64,000 nucleotides of DNA from Vreelandella lionensis (GCF_002087295.1 NZ_MWVI01000074.1:92266-156265), one strand, 5' to 3'. Positions 48,727 to 61,046 are shown, counted from the stretch's first letter. Numbers and translations are program-made. Notes: generated from the letters alone by a model not told the origin.

Positions 48727-49778
48727 ATCAGCATCTACTAAGCCCGCGCCCACCAAGGCTGCACTGAGCCAGAATGGGCTTCGTCAGTGCCTGCGGGTCG
48801 CGGGTGCTGGCACGCTGGGCTTTATGATCAGCCAACTAATGGGCTGGAACTACGGCGTATTTTTTACCGTGTTCCCGATGTTTCTGCTCGGGCTGGTGCC
48901 GGTTTTAAATGGCTCAATTATTCGCCAGTTTCTCTCTAACGTGAGCCTCAACGTACTGGAAGTGAGTCTGGTGATTGGGCTGTTAAAGCATATGCCCGTG
49001 GTGATGACGCTAGTAGTGTTGGGCCTGTTCCTGATGCGCTTTAATTTAATGGCCAAAGGCCCACTGTTTCTGTTCGGCGCGAACGGCGTACTGACGCTCA
49101 GTATTTTACTGCACTTTGCCAGCTACCCAGGGGTAGATTTAAGCGATCTACTGGCCAGTAATCTAATGGCAAGCTTACTGGCGGTGTTTATCGCCATGCT
49201 GATGCATACGCTGTTTCCCGATGTAGAGCCACGTCAGCCGCCCCCCAGAGGCACCAAACCGGCGGCACAAATTCGCCATGAAACACTGATCGGCGGCATG
49301 ACTGCTACGCTATCGTTCGTAGTGTTTCAGGTGTTCGACCTGCGCGATTCGCTCTCGGCGCAAATGGCCACCATCCTGATTCTGTTTACGCTGGGCTATT
49401 TCGGTGCTCAAATTTCAGCCGCTAAGCGTGCGGTGGGCACGCTGCTGGGCTGCAACTTAGCGCTGGTGATGCAACTGGGCCCTCTACACCCAAAGCCACC
49501 ACTTTCTACTGGTGATACTGCTCTACTGGTTAGGGCTGATGCTGTTCGCCCGCGAGCATGTGTTGGAAGGGGGCGGCTCGGGCATTGGTTTTGGCGGGCT
49601 AACCACCATGGGAATTCTGTTTGGCCAATCCCTCGGGCCGCAGCAAGATCTTGTCTATAGCGCCTTGTACCGTTTTTCTTCTATGAGCGTTGCACTGATT
49701 GGCACGCGCTCGGTGATGGTTTGCTTACATTATTTACTCAACCGCTGGGAGCCGACGCGTCTGCCTGAAAGAAGTTGA
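48716..49778 (+). pseudogene. DUF2955/FUSC-like membrane protein, one frameshift
   Basis: Inner-membrane efflux component (AaeB/FUSC-like) that pairs with HlyD adaptors. The ATG at 48716 overlaps the hlyD end. Membrane segments include FMISQLMGWNYGVFFTVFPM and GLFLMRFNLMAKGPLFLFGA. After LGCNLALVMQL a GGG at 49477-49479 shifts the frame. Removing one G reads ALYTQSHHFLLVILLYWLGL and continues to 49778, 353 aa in all. Confidence 0.82.
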
Positions 49779-49882
49779 GGCAACTTTTTAACAAAGGACT
49801 ACTCTGAAAGTGAGCCGACGTTGAAGTAAGTGTTTACTCGGCGTGCGGCATTTTCCCTACTAACGGATTAGAGGTGTTCGTC

Positions 49883-50071
49883 ATGGCAAGTGGCAAAGAA
49901 GATAAAGCGAAAGGTGCGGCTAACAAAGCCGCAGGTAAAGTGAAAGAAGCAGCAGGCAAGGCCACCGGCAGCAACAAAACCGAAGGCAAAGGTAAAGCCC
50001 AGCAAGCAAAAGGCGAACTGCAGAAGGCAAAGGTAGCGCCAAGGAGAGCCAGACAAAACAGCGCTAAATGA
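49883..50071 (+). CDS. CsbD-family stress protein (second copy)
   Basis: Short, Lys/Ala/Gly-rich protein: MASGKEDKAKGAANKAAGKV then KEAAGKATGSNKTEGKGKAQ. GAGGTG precedes the ATG at 49883. The C-terminus as written (VAPRRARQNSAK) is probably shifted. One missing G at 50032-50033 would give KGSAKESQTKQR and a stop at 50065, the usual CsbD ending (61 aa). Role in general stress response, mechanism unknown. Confidence 0.75.
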   Translation: MASGKEDKAKGAANKAAGKVKEAAGKATGSNKTEGKGKAQQAKGELQKAKVAPRRARQNSAK

Positions 50072-50111
50072 CGCAGTACTCATATTAGTTGCAGTTTGCA
50101 GTACTTATATT

Positions 50112-50135
50112 AACAGGGGGCTTCGGCCCCCTGTT
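50112..50135. terminator. 10-bp hairpin with UUCG loop
   Basis: AACAGGGGGC (50112-50121) pairs perfectly with GCCCCCTGTT (50126-50135) around TTCG, a very stable tetraloop. It separates convergent csbD and the ABC permease gene. No clear T tract on either side, so termination may be weak or Rho-assisted. Confidence 0.65.
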
Positions 50136-50163
50136 GGCGTTATAGGGTCTTAATAATATTGCC

Positions 50164-51288
50164 TCAAGCCACATGGTTAATGGCTTTGCGGAAACGTGCC
50201 AGGGAAATGCTGAATAGTACGCTGCCAATCAACAGCAGCACCAAGAACTGTTTCCAGACGACACCTAGGGCAGCGCTGCGGAAGAGAATGGCCTGGCTTA
50301 ACTCGACAAAGTGAGTGGTCGGGGCCAGTAGCATAATGTTCTGAACCAGGTCTGGCATGCTCTCGCGTGGGGTATTGCTACCTGAAAGCATTTGTAGCGG
50401 GAGTAGGAACAAGACCATCAGCATGCCGAATTGGGGCATATTGCGCGCCAGGGTGGCCAGGAAAATACCCATTGAAGTGGGGGCAAACAGATGCAGCGCT
50501 GCACCTGTTAGAAAGAGGATGATCGAACCTTCAACGGGCCCCTGCAGTAGCCCACGCACAATAAAGGTGAGGGAGAGGGCCACCGCCAGTAAGACCACGG
50601 CCCCCATTGACCATACCTTGGCGAGCATGATCTCGGTTGGTGAGATGGGCATGACCAATAGGTGCTCGATGGTACCGTGTTCACGTTCGCGTATTAGCGC
50701 TGCGCCGGTAAGAATAATCGAGAGCAGCGTGACGTTATCGACAATCGCCATCAGCGAGCCAAACCAGTAATGTTCCAGCCCAGGATTGAAGCGGGCTCGC
50801 AGCACCAGGTCAACCGCAGGTGAAGCGCTTTCACGGTAGCGCTGAACAAACGTGTTGACCTCACTCATCACGATCTGCTGCACATAGCTGTTACCCGAAA
50901 AGGCTTGGCTCATGCGCGTGGCATCAATATTAAGCTGTAGGGCGGGTGTATGCCCAGCAAGTACATCGCGCTGGAAATCGAAAGGAATGACTAGCACGAA
51001 GGTGTAGTCTCCAGCATCGAGCCCAGCATCCATCTCCGAAAATGAGATCATTTCTGGGTATAGGAATTGTGGTGGGTAAAACGCAGAGATGATCCGTGCA
51101 GAGAGAGGCGAGCCGTCTTCATCGACGATAGCAATAGGCGCTTTGTTCAACGTCTCGGGCAACGCCGTGGCTGAGGCGTAAACGGCGACACTGAACACAT
51201 AAACAATAAGCACCAGCATTGCCGGGTCGCGCAATAAGCTCCAGAACTCCTTGATACCGAGGCGAAAAATAAGCGTAAGCCGGTGCAT
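50164..51288 (-). CDS. ABC-2 type permease, YhhJ-like
   Basis: 374 residues: one N-terminal membrane segment (DPAMLVLIVYVFSVAVYASA), a large periplasmic domain, then five membrane segments. The ABC-2 signature is ALIREREHGTIEHLLVMPIS. Last gene of an export operon (outer-membrane factor, HlyD, RbbA-like ABC, this permease), one base after the RbbA-like gene. Confidence 0.9.
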   Translation of the reverse strand: MHRLTLIFRLGIKEFWSLLRDPAMLVLIVYVFSVAVYASATALPETLNKAPIAIVDEDGSPLSARIISAFYPPQFLYPEMISFSEMDAGLDAGDYTFVLVIPFDFQRDVLAGHTPALQLNIDATRMSQAFSGNSYVQQIVMSEVNTFVQRYRESASPAVDLVLRARFNPGLEHYWFGSLMAIVDNVTLLSIILTGAALIREREHGTIEHLLVMPISPTEIMLAKVWSMGAVVLLAVALSLTFIVRGLLQGPVEGSIILFLTGAALHLFAPTSMGIFLATLARNMPQFGMLMVLFLLPLQMLSGSNTPRESMPDLVQNIMLLAPTTHFVELSQAILFRSAALGVVWKQFLVLLLIGSVLFSISLARFRKAINHVA

Positions 51289-51289
51289 G

Positions 51290-54060
51290 CTAACGCTCCT
51301 GCTTCTTAAGTAAGGCGATTGCCAGACCTGTTATCACTGGCACCGACAGCAGCATCGGCAAGAGTGAACCGATAAGATCCCGTAGGGTGAGTGCTTTGCT
51401 GAATACGCCGCGGCTGATAGCGAACATATAGGTTGCCGGATAAATATTACCGATAAAGCGCCCGAGTCCGTCCAGTGACGAAACAGGGTCGGTCAGCCCC
51501 GAAAACTGGGTGGCGGGGATTAAGGTGCCAATCATGGCAAAGAACATGGCAGCGATTTGACTGCGGGTGATGGTGGATGCCAGCAGGCCCATGCCGGTAG
51601 AGATGATAGAGAATACCAGCGCCGAAAGGGCCAGCGCCCAAAAGCTGCCCGTCATCGGTACGCCGAAGAGGGTGACTGCCAGTCCGGTCATCAGCAAAAA
51701 GTTGACCATTGCCAAGCCGATGTAAAAAATTTGCTTGCCCACCAGGAATTCGGTACGGGTCACCGGCGTGACATAAAGGTTGATGATCGACCCCATTTCC
51801 TTCTCGCGCACCACTGAGAGCGCGGTCAGCATGGCTGGCAGCATTAACAACAGCATGGGAATAACGGCGGGCACCATGGCCGAAAGGCTCTGTATATCGG
51901 GGTTGTAACGGTAGCGGTTTTCGATGCTGGCCGCTGGCGGTCCGTTGGTGTTTTCGTTACGGCCTTGCAGCCACTGCTGGTGAATACCCAGTACATAGCC
52001 CTGTACGGTTTCAGCGCGCTGGGGCATAGCACCATCAATCCACGCCCCGATGGCTGCATCGTGGCTACGTATGACGTCTCTGCCAAACCCTTCGGGGATT
52101 TCGATTGCCAGGGCCAGCTCTCCACTGCGCATGCGTCGATCCAACTCGGCATAGTCATAAAGAGGGGCATGCTCAGTAAAATAATGGGGCGATGCCGACA
52201 GGTTCAGCGCGTAATGGTGGCTGATAGTAGTCTGGTCGCGGTCAAGGATCGCATAGCTAAGATTCTCCACATCCATGCTCACGCCGAAGCTGATTACGCA
52301 CATCAGAATCAGCGAACCAGCTAAGGCCAGGGACGCGCGTACAGGATCACGGCGAAGCTCCAGCGTTTCGCGCCACATATAGCTGAGCATCCTCTGGAAG
52401 CTAAAATGCCGGTGGCGTGGTGCTGTAAAGCGCGCCTTATCATCGGAAGGGGAAGAGGTGACCAAGGCATCGCTAGTGTGTGGTGGCTTGTCACTTTCTT
52501 GGGCACCAAGCAGATAGCCGATAAAAGCCTCTTCCAGCGATGCGGCTCCTCGCTTCTTGATGAGCGCTGCTGGCGTATCGCTGTCAAGCACTTGTCCCGC
52601 GTGCATCATCGATATGCGGTCGCAGCGCTCAGCTTCGTTCATGAAATGGGTAGAGATAAAAATCGTCACCCGGTCTCGTCGCGACAGCTCAATCAAAAGA
52701 TGCCAGAAATGGTCACGGGCTATCGGGTCGACGCCTGAGGTGGGTTCGTCGAGTATCAGTAGCTCGGGTCTGTGTACCATCGCCACTGCTAACGATAATC
52801 GCTGGCGCACCCCCAGAGGCAAGCTTTCGGGCAGCTCATTGAGAACATTATCGAGCATGAAGCGCTTGACCATCTCATCGACCCGAGTGGGGATCTCATG
52901 TTTACCACTCTGAAACAAGCGGGCATGCAGAACCAGATTCTGGTGCACGGTCAGCTCGTTATACAGCGAGAACGTTTGGGACATATAACCCACCCGGCGG
53001 CGGGTATCCATATCGCGGGGATCTACCTCCTGGCCCAGCAGCCAGGCCTGCCCTTCGCTTGCGGGCAGCAGGCCGGTGAGGATCTTCATGGTTGTTGACT
53101 TGCCGCAGCCATTGGAGCCGAGAAAGCCAAAGATTTCACCACGGCGAATGCGAAAACTGACGTGATCAACGGCGATAAAGTCGCCGAAACGCATGGTCAA
53201 GCCCTTAGCTTCGATGGCGATGTCTGTATCGGCAACGGCAGGTAAAGGAGGGATGTGAATGGGGTGGTAGCCGCGCTTTTTCTCTTCTGGCAGCAGCTTG
53301 ATAAAGGCCGCATCGAGTGAATCGCACTCAGTGCGTGCTAACAGTGCGGGTGCATCACCGGTAGCCAGTATGCGACCCGCATCCATGGCTACCAGCCAAT
53401 CGAATCGCTGGGCTTCATCCATATAAGCAGTGGCCACGATGATGCTCATTTGCGGACGCTCAGCGCGAAGGCGGGCGATTAGCTCCCAAAACTGAACACG
53501 GGCCAGCGGATCGACACCAGTGGTGGGCTCGTCAAGAAGCAACAGGTCGGGGTCATGGATCAATGCGCAGCACAACCCAAGCTTCTGCTTCATGCCACCG
53601 GAGAGCTTGCTTACATGGCGGTTTAGAAACGGCAGCAACCCCGTTCTGCGGGTAAGATCATCAATACGGCGGCGGCGTTCGCTGGCTCCGTGGCCAAACA
53701 GCCGGGCGAAGAATTGCAGATTCTCCTCCACCGACAGCGTAGGGTAAAGATTCTGCCTAGCCCCTGGGGCATGTAGGCGATACGGGCTCCTATGCGCTTG
53801 CGATGCCGCTTATCGCGCATGTCGCCCCCTAACGAAGTGACCGAGCCCTCCTGCACAGCGCGTGCCCCAGCCAGTAGCGCCAGCAGGCTGGATTTACCGA
53901 CACCGTCAGGGCCGATCAGCCCCACCATGCAGCCACCGGGTATCTCCAGGTCAATGCCATCCAGCACTCTCTTCTTGCGGTAGTGCAGGCGCACGCCCAC
54001 CAGTTGCGCGACGCTTTTGGGAGATTCAGCCGCCGCGTTGGTGGAAGGGAGCGGGGTCAT
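51290..54060 (-). pseudogene. RbbA-like fused ABC ATPase/permease, one frameshift
   Basis: Two ABC ATPase domains followed by an ABC-2 membrane domain. The first Walker A is [16 protein letters not shown], with an [20 protein letters not shown] signature. The second Walker A is [14 protein letters not shown], with [15 protein letters not shown]. The membrane domain has [20 protein letters not shown]. The start at 54060 overlaps the HlyD stop (ATGA). One A is missing near 53753; restoring it reads [20 protein letters not shown] and gives 923 aa, like E. coli RbbA. As written, the first ATPase is cut after the Walker A region. Exporter role inferred from neighbours. Confidence 0.88.
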
Positions 54061-55124
54061 GGTAAGGCCTGGCCCGCCAGCGCGGCCGGCCACTCAGCGT
54101 CGGCATCCAGCTTGACCCAAGCGACGCCTGGTAGGCCGGTTTTAACCTGGTCTTGATGCTCACGTAGTAGCTCCGGGTCGATCTGTGCCTTAACCCGAAA
54201 CATGAGTTTCTGGCGCTCGGAAGCTGTCTCCACGGTTCTGGGCGTAAATTGCGCAGTGCTGGAAACGAAGGAGATACGTGCGGGAATCGGGAAGTTGGGC
54301 ATGGTATCGAGCACGATGCGAGCTTCACTACCCAGCGCTACTCGACCGACAATCTCCGTGGGTAAGAAGAAGGCCATGTGAACATCATTCAGGTCGACCA
54401 GATTGAGTACCCGGCCTCCTGCAGCAAGCACCTCGCCGGGCTGGGCGACGCGAAATTGCACACGACCATCCCGAGGTGACACCAGCTGGCTATCATTGAT
54501 ATCGGCGTCGATACGGGCGATGGTGGCCAAAGCCGCTGTCACACTAGAGCGAGTACCGATTAACTGCGCGCGTGCCGCTTCCACTGCGGCCCTGGCAGCC
54601 GCTACTTGGGCCCTGGCCGCGCTAACGGCGGCTTGAGAACCATTGACACGGGCACGGTCATCATCAAGCTCTTGGGTTGAGGCGGCACCATCACGGGCAA
54701 GCGCCTCAGTGCGTGCCAGGTGGCGCTGGGCTGAATCGAGTTCGCTCTCGCGCTGTACCACGGTCGCTTCAGCGGCCGCCTGATCGCTTTCGCGCATGAC
54801 GACCTGAGCCTCGGCACTGAGCACGAGATGGGTGGCCTGTTGATGTTGGGCAATAGCCTCGTCCCGTTGTGCCTCTAGCGCTTTCGTATCCATTAGCGCC
54901 AGCGTTTGGCCAACGATGACCATGTCGCCTTCGTCGACCAATACGTTGTGAATGCGCCCGGCAAGCTTGGTCGCGATATCAATTTCGACGGCCTCAAGAC
55001 GGCCATTTCCACTGGCAAAGCCTTCACCGAAACCCTCGTCATCCAGGTCGACCCAGTAGTAATAAAGCCCAGCGGCGACGGCAAGAATAGCCAGGGCAAT
55101 CAACAGTTTTTTAATGGCGTGCAT
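54057..55124 (-). CDS. HlyD-family adaptor, YhiI-like
   Basis: 355-residue periplasmic adaptor: membrane anchor ([20 protein letters not shown]), lipoyl/barrel-sandwich motifs ([40 protein letters not shown]) and a long Ala/Arg-rich coiled coil. Stop overlaps the RbbA-like start; 14 bp after the outer-membrane factor gene. Same order as E. coli yhiI-rbbA-yhhJ, plus its own outer-membrane factor. Confidence 0.9.
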   Translation of the reverse strand: MHAIKKLLIALAILAVAAGLYYYWVDLDDEGFGEGFASGNGRLEAVEIDIATKLAGRIHNVLVDEGDMVIVGQTLALMDTKALEAQRDEAIAQHQQATHLVLSAEAQVVMRESDQAAAEATVVQRESELDSAQRHLARTEALARDGAASTQELDDDRARVNGSQAAVSAARAQVAAARAAVEAARAQLIGTRSSVTAALATIARIDADINDSQLVSPRDGRVQFRVAQPGEVLAAGGRVLNLVDLNDVHMAFFLPTEIVGRVALGSEARIVLDTMPNFPIPARISFVSSTAQFTPRTVETASERQKLMFRVKAQIDPELLREHQDQVKTGLPGVAWVKLDADAEWPAALAGQALP

Positions 55125-55138
55125 GACGTATGGGCGCC

Positions 55139-56617
55139 CTATAGAGAGTGAACAAGAGAACGGTGGGTACGAGCGCTTTCGATAGCCGCCTGATGCTCTC
55201 CGCCACCCAGCGCGGCATACAGCGCGATGCGGGCTGAAATCATTTTACGACGTATCTGTACCTGTTGCTGCTCGGCATCCAGCAGGTCACGCTGGGCGTC
55301 GAGCACCTCTAAATAGGGTACTGCCCCGTGGTCATAACGTAGCTGCGCGAGGCGTGCGCGCTCGCGTTGTGCAGCGAGCAAATCGCTAGCCGTTTGTGCC
55401 TCTTCCACTAGCCACCGCTCTGCTGCCAAGGCGTCCGCAACATCGCGGAATGCCTCCTGAACAGTCTGTTCATAATCCACCACCGCCTGCTCACGACGCA
55501 CTTCGGCTAAATTGAGACTGGCGCGAAGTCGGCCAGCAGTGAAGATCGGTAACGAGATCGTAGGGGCGAATTGCCAGGTACGGCTATCGTGACTGAATAG
55601 GTTGTCGAGATCTCTACTGGCAGTGCCTAGCGAGCTGGTGAGGGCAATGCGCGGAAAAAACGCTGCCCGTGCCGCGCTGATATTGGCATTAGCCGCACGC
55701 AGCGCATGTTCTGCCGCACGAATATCAGGGCGATTAACCAGTAACTCGGAAGGCAGGCCGGGAGGCAGGGCAAACAATTCATCGCTATCTGCCAACGGGG
55801 GTAGCTGCCACGCTGTTTCGGCGGGGGAGCCCAGCAGTAACGCCAGGGCATTGGCCTGTTGGGCGCGGGCATTCTCGAGCTGAGCACCGAGCGCCCTTGC
55901 TTGATGCAGCAACACCTCGACTTGACGCAGTTCAAGCTGCGCTGCGGCGCCCACCTCGACTCGACGGTTAAAAATCAGTAAGGACTGTTCGCGGCTTGCG
56001 ATGGTCTGGTGGGCGAGCTGTAGGCGGTTATCAAGCTCCAGCAACAGGTAGTAACTATTGGCCACTTGAGCGATAAGGCTCAGTTCGACAGCGCGGCGCG
56101 CCTCGTCGGTGGCCAAGTACTCTTCTAATGCAGCCTCGTTCAGGCTACGTACCCGGCCCCAGAAATCCAGCTCCCAGTGGTTGAAACCAACGCCCACCTC
56201 ATATCGGTTGCTAACTTGAGGAGCGCTGGGGGCATTCAGGTCGCTAGGCACACGAGAGCGCTCGCTACTGGCTTCGGCACCGATGGTTGGCAGCAACTCT
56301 GATTGCTGAATGCCATAGAGGGCGCGAGCCTGCTCAACCCTCAGCAGTGCGCTGCGCAAATGGCGGTTGGTGGTCAGTGCTTGTTCAATCAGGCGCTGTA
56401 GCTGCAAATCGGTAAAGTAGTCGCGCCAGGGGAGGTTGGGAGCTGCAGATATTTCAGAGAGTGCCGTTGAGCCAACTTGGTAGGTGGAGGGCAGTTCAAC
56501 CGCTGGAGTGGAGTCGGGCGGTGGTAGCGAGATGCACCCGGCCAGAGGCAGCATCAGTACCGTGCTGAGCAAAAAGTCAGGTCGTACTCTCGGAATACAA
56601 AACACGGTTGAAACCAT
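55139..56617 (-). CDS. outer-membrane efflux lipoprotein (NodT/OprM family)
   Basis: 492 residues with lipobox LAGC after a short signal peptide, and two OEP repeats of the TolC family (LPWRDYFTDLQLQRLIEQAL; ELDFWGRVRSLNEAALEEYL; RIALTSSLGTASRDLDNLF). Starts at the ATG at 56617, or a GTG at 56632; no clear ribosome binding site. First gene of the export operon, so the complete tripartite system is self-contained. Confidence 0.9.
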   Translation of the reverse strand: MVSTVFCIPRVRPDFLLSTVLMLPLAGCISLPPPDSTPAVELPSTYQVGSTALSEISAAPNLPWRDYFTDLQLQRLIEQALTTNRHLRSALLRVEQARALYGIQQSELLPTIGAEASSERSRVPSDLNAPSAPQVSNRYEVGVGFNHWELDFWGRVRSLNEAALEEYLATDEARRAVELSLIAQVANSYYLLLELDNRLQLAHQTIASREQSLLIFNRRVEVGAAAQLELRQVEVLLHQARALGAQLENARAQQANALALLLGSPAETAWQLPPLADSDELFALPPGLPSELLVNRPDIRAAEHALRAANANISAARAAFFPRIALTSSLGTASRDLDNLFSHDSRTWQFAPTISLPIFTAGRLRASLNLAEVRREQAVVDYEQTVQEAFRDVADALAAERWLVEEAQTASDLLAAQRERARLAQLRYDHGAVPYLEVLDAQRDLLDAEQQQVQIRRKMISARIALYAALGGGEHQAAIESARTHRSLVHSL

Positions 56618-56702
56618 GAGTATCGCCGCCACGCTCAGGGAGAAGCACTACGGTTAAATTGAAAGCACTATTTTAGTATCTAATTATTGATAATTGATCG
56701 CA

Positions 56703-56716
56703 TTGACATAGATCAA
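56703..56716. promoter_or_regulatory. FNR/ANR-type box
   Basis: TTGACATAGATCAA has the same half-sites as the box before cyo (TTGAC n4 ATCAA). It lies 122 bp before the alcohol dehydrogenase start and 86 bp before the divergent efflux operon; the alcohol dehydrogenase is the more natural target. Confidence 0.6.
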
Positions 56717-56837
56717 TAAACAACCGATCAGGCGACTATTTTTATCTTGCACAACCTTGATGGAGCGCAAGATAGCGGAACGCCTGCTATGACGTAATGG
56801 TGATGTGTCATGACTCCCCTCACTGAGGAAGTGTTCC

Positions 56838-57917
56838 ATGCCTACCATGATGAAAGCGGCCATTTTCGTTGAGCCCGGCCGCATCGAAATTGACGAAAAA
56901 CCCATTCCCGAGATCGGCCCCAACGACGCGCTGATGCGTGTGACCACCACCACGATCTGCGGCACCGATATACATATCCTGAAAGGTGAGTACCCGGTGG
57001 AGCGCGGCTTAACCATCGGCCATGAACCCGTGGGTATTATTGAAAAACTGGGTGCCAACGTTAAGGGCTACCAAGAAGGCCAGCGGGTCATTGCTGGCGC
57101 CATCTGCCCCAGTTTTACCTCCTACGCCTGCCAGGATGATTGCTGCTCGCAGGATGGCGGCCACCACGGCCACGGGTATAAACCGATGGGCGGCTGGCGC
57201 TTTGGTAACACCATCGACGGCGCCCAAGCCGAGTACCTGCTGGTGCCGGATGCCCAGGCCAACCTCTCGCCAGTGCCGGATGGCCTAACCGACGAACAAG
57301 TGCTGATGTGCCCGGATATTATGTCCACCGGCTTTGCCGGTGCCGAAGCCGCTGGTATCAAAATTGGCGACACGGTGGCGGTATTCGCCCAAGGGCCGAT
57401 TGGCCTATGCGCCACGGCGGGTGCGCGGTTGCGTGGGGCCGGGATGATCATTGCGGTAGACGGTGTTGATGAGCGTTTACAGATGGCCAAGCAGATGGGC
57501 GCGGATGTAACGCTGGATTTCCGCAAGGTGGATGTGGTCGAGGAAATTCTCAAAATCACCGGCGGGCGCGGCGTCGATTCCGCGATTGAAGCGCTTGGAC
57601 TGCAACAGACTTTTGAGTCCGCTCTGCGGGTGCTAAAACCCGGTGGAACGCTCTCCAGCCTGGGTGTTTACTCCCAAGACCTAACGATTCCGCTGGGTGC
57701 TTTCTGTGCGGGCCTGGGTGACCACAAGATCGTTACCTCACTTTGCCCTGGCGGCAAAGAGCGTATGCGCAGGCTGATGAGCATCATTGCCGCCGGACGG
57801 TTGGATCTTGGCCCCATGGTGACCCACCGTTACGCGCTGGATAATATCGTCGAAGCCTACGACCTGTTCTCCCACCAGCGCGACGGCGTATTAAAAGTGG
57901 CCCTCAAGGTTTCCTGA
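56838..57917 (+). CDS. zinc-dependent alcohol dehydrogenase
   Basis: 359-residue medium-chain dehydrogenase. Catalytic zinc ligands fit Cys41 (TICGTDIHILKGEYP), His62-Glu63 (TIGHEP) and Asp in MCPDIMSTGFAG, as in the secondary alcohol dehydrogenases of the isopropanol type. Nucleotide-binding motif region FAQGPIGLCATAGARLRGAG. The usual structural-zinc Cys cluster is replaced by CQDDCCSQDGGHHGHG. AGGAAG precedes the ATG. With the FNR/ANR-type box upstream a fermentative role is plausible. Confidence 0.9.
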   Translation: MPTMMKAAIFVEPGRIEIDEKPIPEIGPNDALMRVTTTTICGTDIHILKGEYPVERGLTIGHEPVGIIEKLGANVKGYQEGQRVIAGAICPSFTSYACQDDCCSQDGGHHGHGYKPMGGWRFGNTIDGAQAEYLLVPDAQANLSPVPDGLTDEQVLMCPDIMSTGFAGAEAAGIKIGDTVAVFAQGPIGLCATAGARLRGAGMIIAVDGVDERLQMAKQMGADVTLDFRKVDVVEEILKITGGRGVDSAIEALGLQQTFESALRVLKPGGTLSSLGVYSQDLTIPLGAFCAGLGDHKIVTSLCPGGKERMRRLMSIIAAGRLDLGPMVTHRYALDNIVEAYDLFSHQRDGVLKVALKVS

Positions 57918-57947
57918 GGGCCACAGGCAGCGTGCGATGCCGCTTTT

Positions 57948-57949
<2 letters not shown>
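57897..57949 (+). terminator. terminator region after alcohol dehydrogenase
   Basis: GTGGCCCTCA (57897-57906) pairs perfectly with TGAGGGCCAC (57915-57924), overlapping the stop codon. A second small GGCA/TGCC hairpin then leads into six T's (57944-57949). It is shared with convergent thiC. Confidence 0.7.
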
Positions 57950-59863
<1,914 letters not shown>

Positions 59864-59886
59864 AACGGTTTCCTTGTTGTTGGTCA

Positions 59887-60555
59887 TTATTCAGAAAGGT
59901 CTAAACCCATCTGCCAAAAATCGATTTCCAGGCGGGTGGCATCGCGGAAGATTTTGCTTAGCTCAGCAAAACGGGCGGGGGTGACATCGGCTAAGCGGGC
60001 ATCCAGCCACGCAAGTTCCGCCTGCATGGCGGCTTGGAATTCCTCGCCTTCGTACATGGCAATCCAAGCATCGAAAGGGTTTTGCGCGTCGCGCAGGGTA
60101 GAAGGCTGCGCGTTCAGCCAGTTGGCGATTTCGCCGTAGCCCACCAAGCAGGGGGCCAGCGCCACGTGCAAATCCAGCAGATCGCCTCGGTTGCCGGTAT
60201 CCAACACATAGCGGGTGTAGGCCAGCGTGGCGCGGGCTTCGGGGAGTTCGGCAAGCGCTTGCTCACTGATGCCCCACTCCTCGCAAAAGCCCACGTGCAA
60301 GCCCAGCTCCACATCCACAATGGCTTTCAGGCCTTCATGGGCTTGGCGCAGATCCGCCAGGGTGGGGCTTTTGTAGGCGGCCAGCGCGTAGGCGCGGGCG
60401 AAGTGGATCAAGAACAGGTAATCCTGCTTCAGGTAGTGGCGAAACGACGCCTCAGGCAGCGTGGCGTTGCCCAGCTGGCGCACGAAATCGTGCTCGATAT
60501 AAGCGCACCAATCGTCTTGGCAAGCGGTGGTGAGATCGGTAAAGCGGTAGCCCAT
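59887..60555 (-). CDS. tenA: aminopyrimidine aminohydrolase TenA
   Basis: Thiaminase-II-fold enzyme salvaging thiamine pyrimidine fragments. 222 residues from the ATG at 60555 (GGAGG upstream). The catalytic Cys lies in [35 protein letters not shown] and [11 protein letters not shown] are typical. The frame is open 19 codons upstream but those bases belong to the riboswitch expression platform. First gene of tenA-thiC. Confidence 0.93.
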   Translation of the reverse strand: MGYRFTDLTTACQDDWCAYIEHDFVRQLGNATLPEASFRHYLKQDYLFLIHFARAYALAAYKSPTLADLRQAHEGLKAIVDVELGLHVGFCEEWGISEQALAELPEARATLAYTRYVLDTGNRGDLLDLHVALAPCLVGYGEIANWLNAQPSTLRDAQNPFDAWIAMYEGEEFQAAMQAELAWLDARLADVTPARFAELSKIFRDATRLEIDFWQMGLDLSE

Positions 60556-60559
60556 GATG

Positions 60560-60583
60560 CCTCCGGTGGTAATGATCCGGAGG
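60560..60583 (-). promoter_or_regulatory. hairpin masking the tenA ribosome binding site
   Basis: On the minus strand CCTCCGG pairs perfectly with CCGGAGG around a 10-base loop. The second arm contains the tenA Shine-Dalgarno GGAGG, five bases before the ATG. A plausible OFF-state element of the TPP riboswitch acting on translation. Confidence 0.65.
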
Positions 60584-60645
60584 GCAGGCGAGAAAGATCG
60601 AGGGAATGGCACGGAAGGGTGGCGTAAAGGTGCGCCGCGGCCATC

Positions 60646-60785
60646 GCTTGATCCCTACGCCGGTACCCGCGCCGCCATTCAAAAAGCAGTGCATTAGCCG
60701 GATCAGGTTCAGCGGGACCAGCGCTCGGTAGCCAAAAGCTCACCCTGCGCCATCTCAGCCGGATATCACCGGCACCCCGTCAAGC
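60646..60785 (-). promoter_or_regulatory. TPP riboswitch with enlarged P5 loop
   Basis: Minus-strand motifs in order: P1 GCTTGA, CGGGGTGCC, GGCTGAGATGG, CGCTGAACCTGATCCGG, CTAATGC, then CGGCGTAGGGA and P1' TCAAGC (6-bp perfect P1). These are the conserved thi-box elements for thiamine pyrophosphate. Normally CTAATGC is followed at once by the CCGGCG closing arm. Here about 27 extra bases (ACTGC...GGGTA) lie between, so L5 is greatly extended. It sits 90 bp upstream of tenA-thiC. Confidence 0.92.
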
Positions 60786-61016
60786 TGTTCGTGGATGGAG
60801 TGTAGGAGGCGGGTGGGGGAGATGCAAGGGGGCTTATTTTATTGGGCGCACAGAAGTGGGCTGCCGTGAAATCAATAAACAACAAGAAAAGACGATGGCA
60901 TTGAGTGCTTGCCCCCTATGGTTGCCTTGACGCGTTCCATCAGTTTCATAGGTGGATGCCCCAATTATGCTGTTCATAAAGACAGTATTATTGAGGCAAG
61001 CAAAACGCGCAAGCCC

Positions 61017-61046
61017 GCGAATTTTGGATATAAAGCCAAAATTCGC
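61017..61046. repeat. 11-bp perfect inverted repeat
   Basis: GCGAATTTTGG (61017-61027) and CCAAAATTCGC (61036-61046) around ATATAAAG. Could be an operator or the end of the thi-operon-side sequence; no T tract to make it a terminator. Confidence 0.7.

Noticed and set aside
60786..61016. CRISPR or tRNA in the gap right of the riboswitch
   Set aside because: No regularly spaced repeats and no cloverleaf were found by eye.
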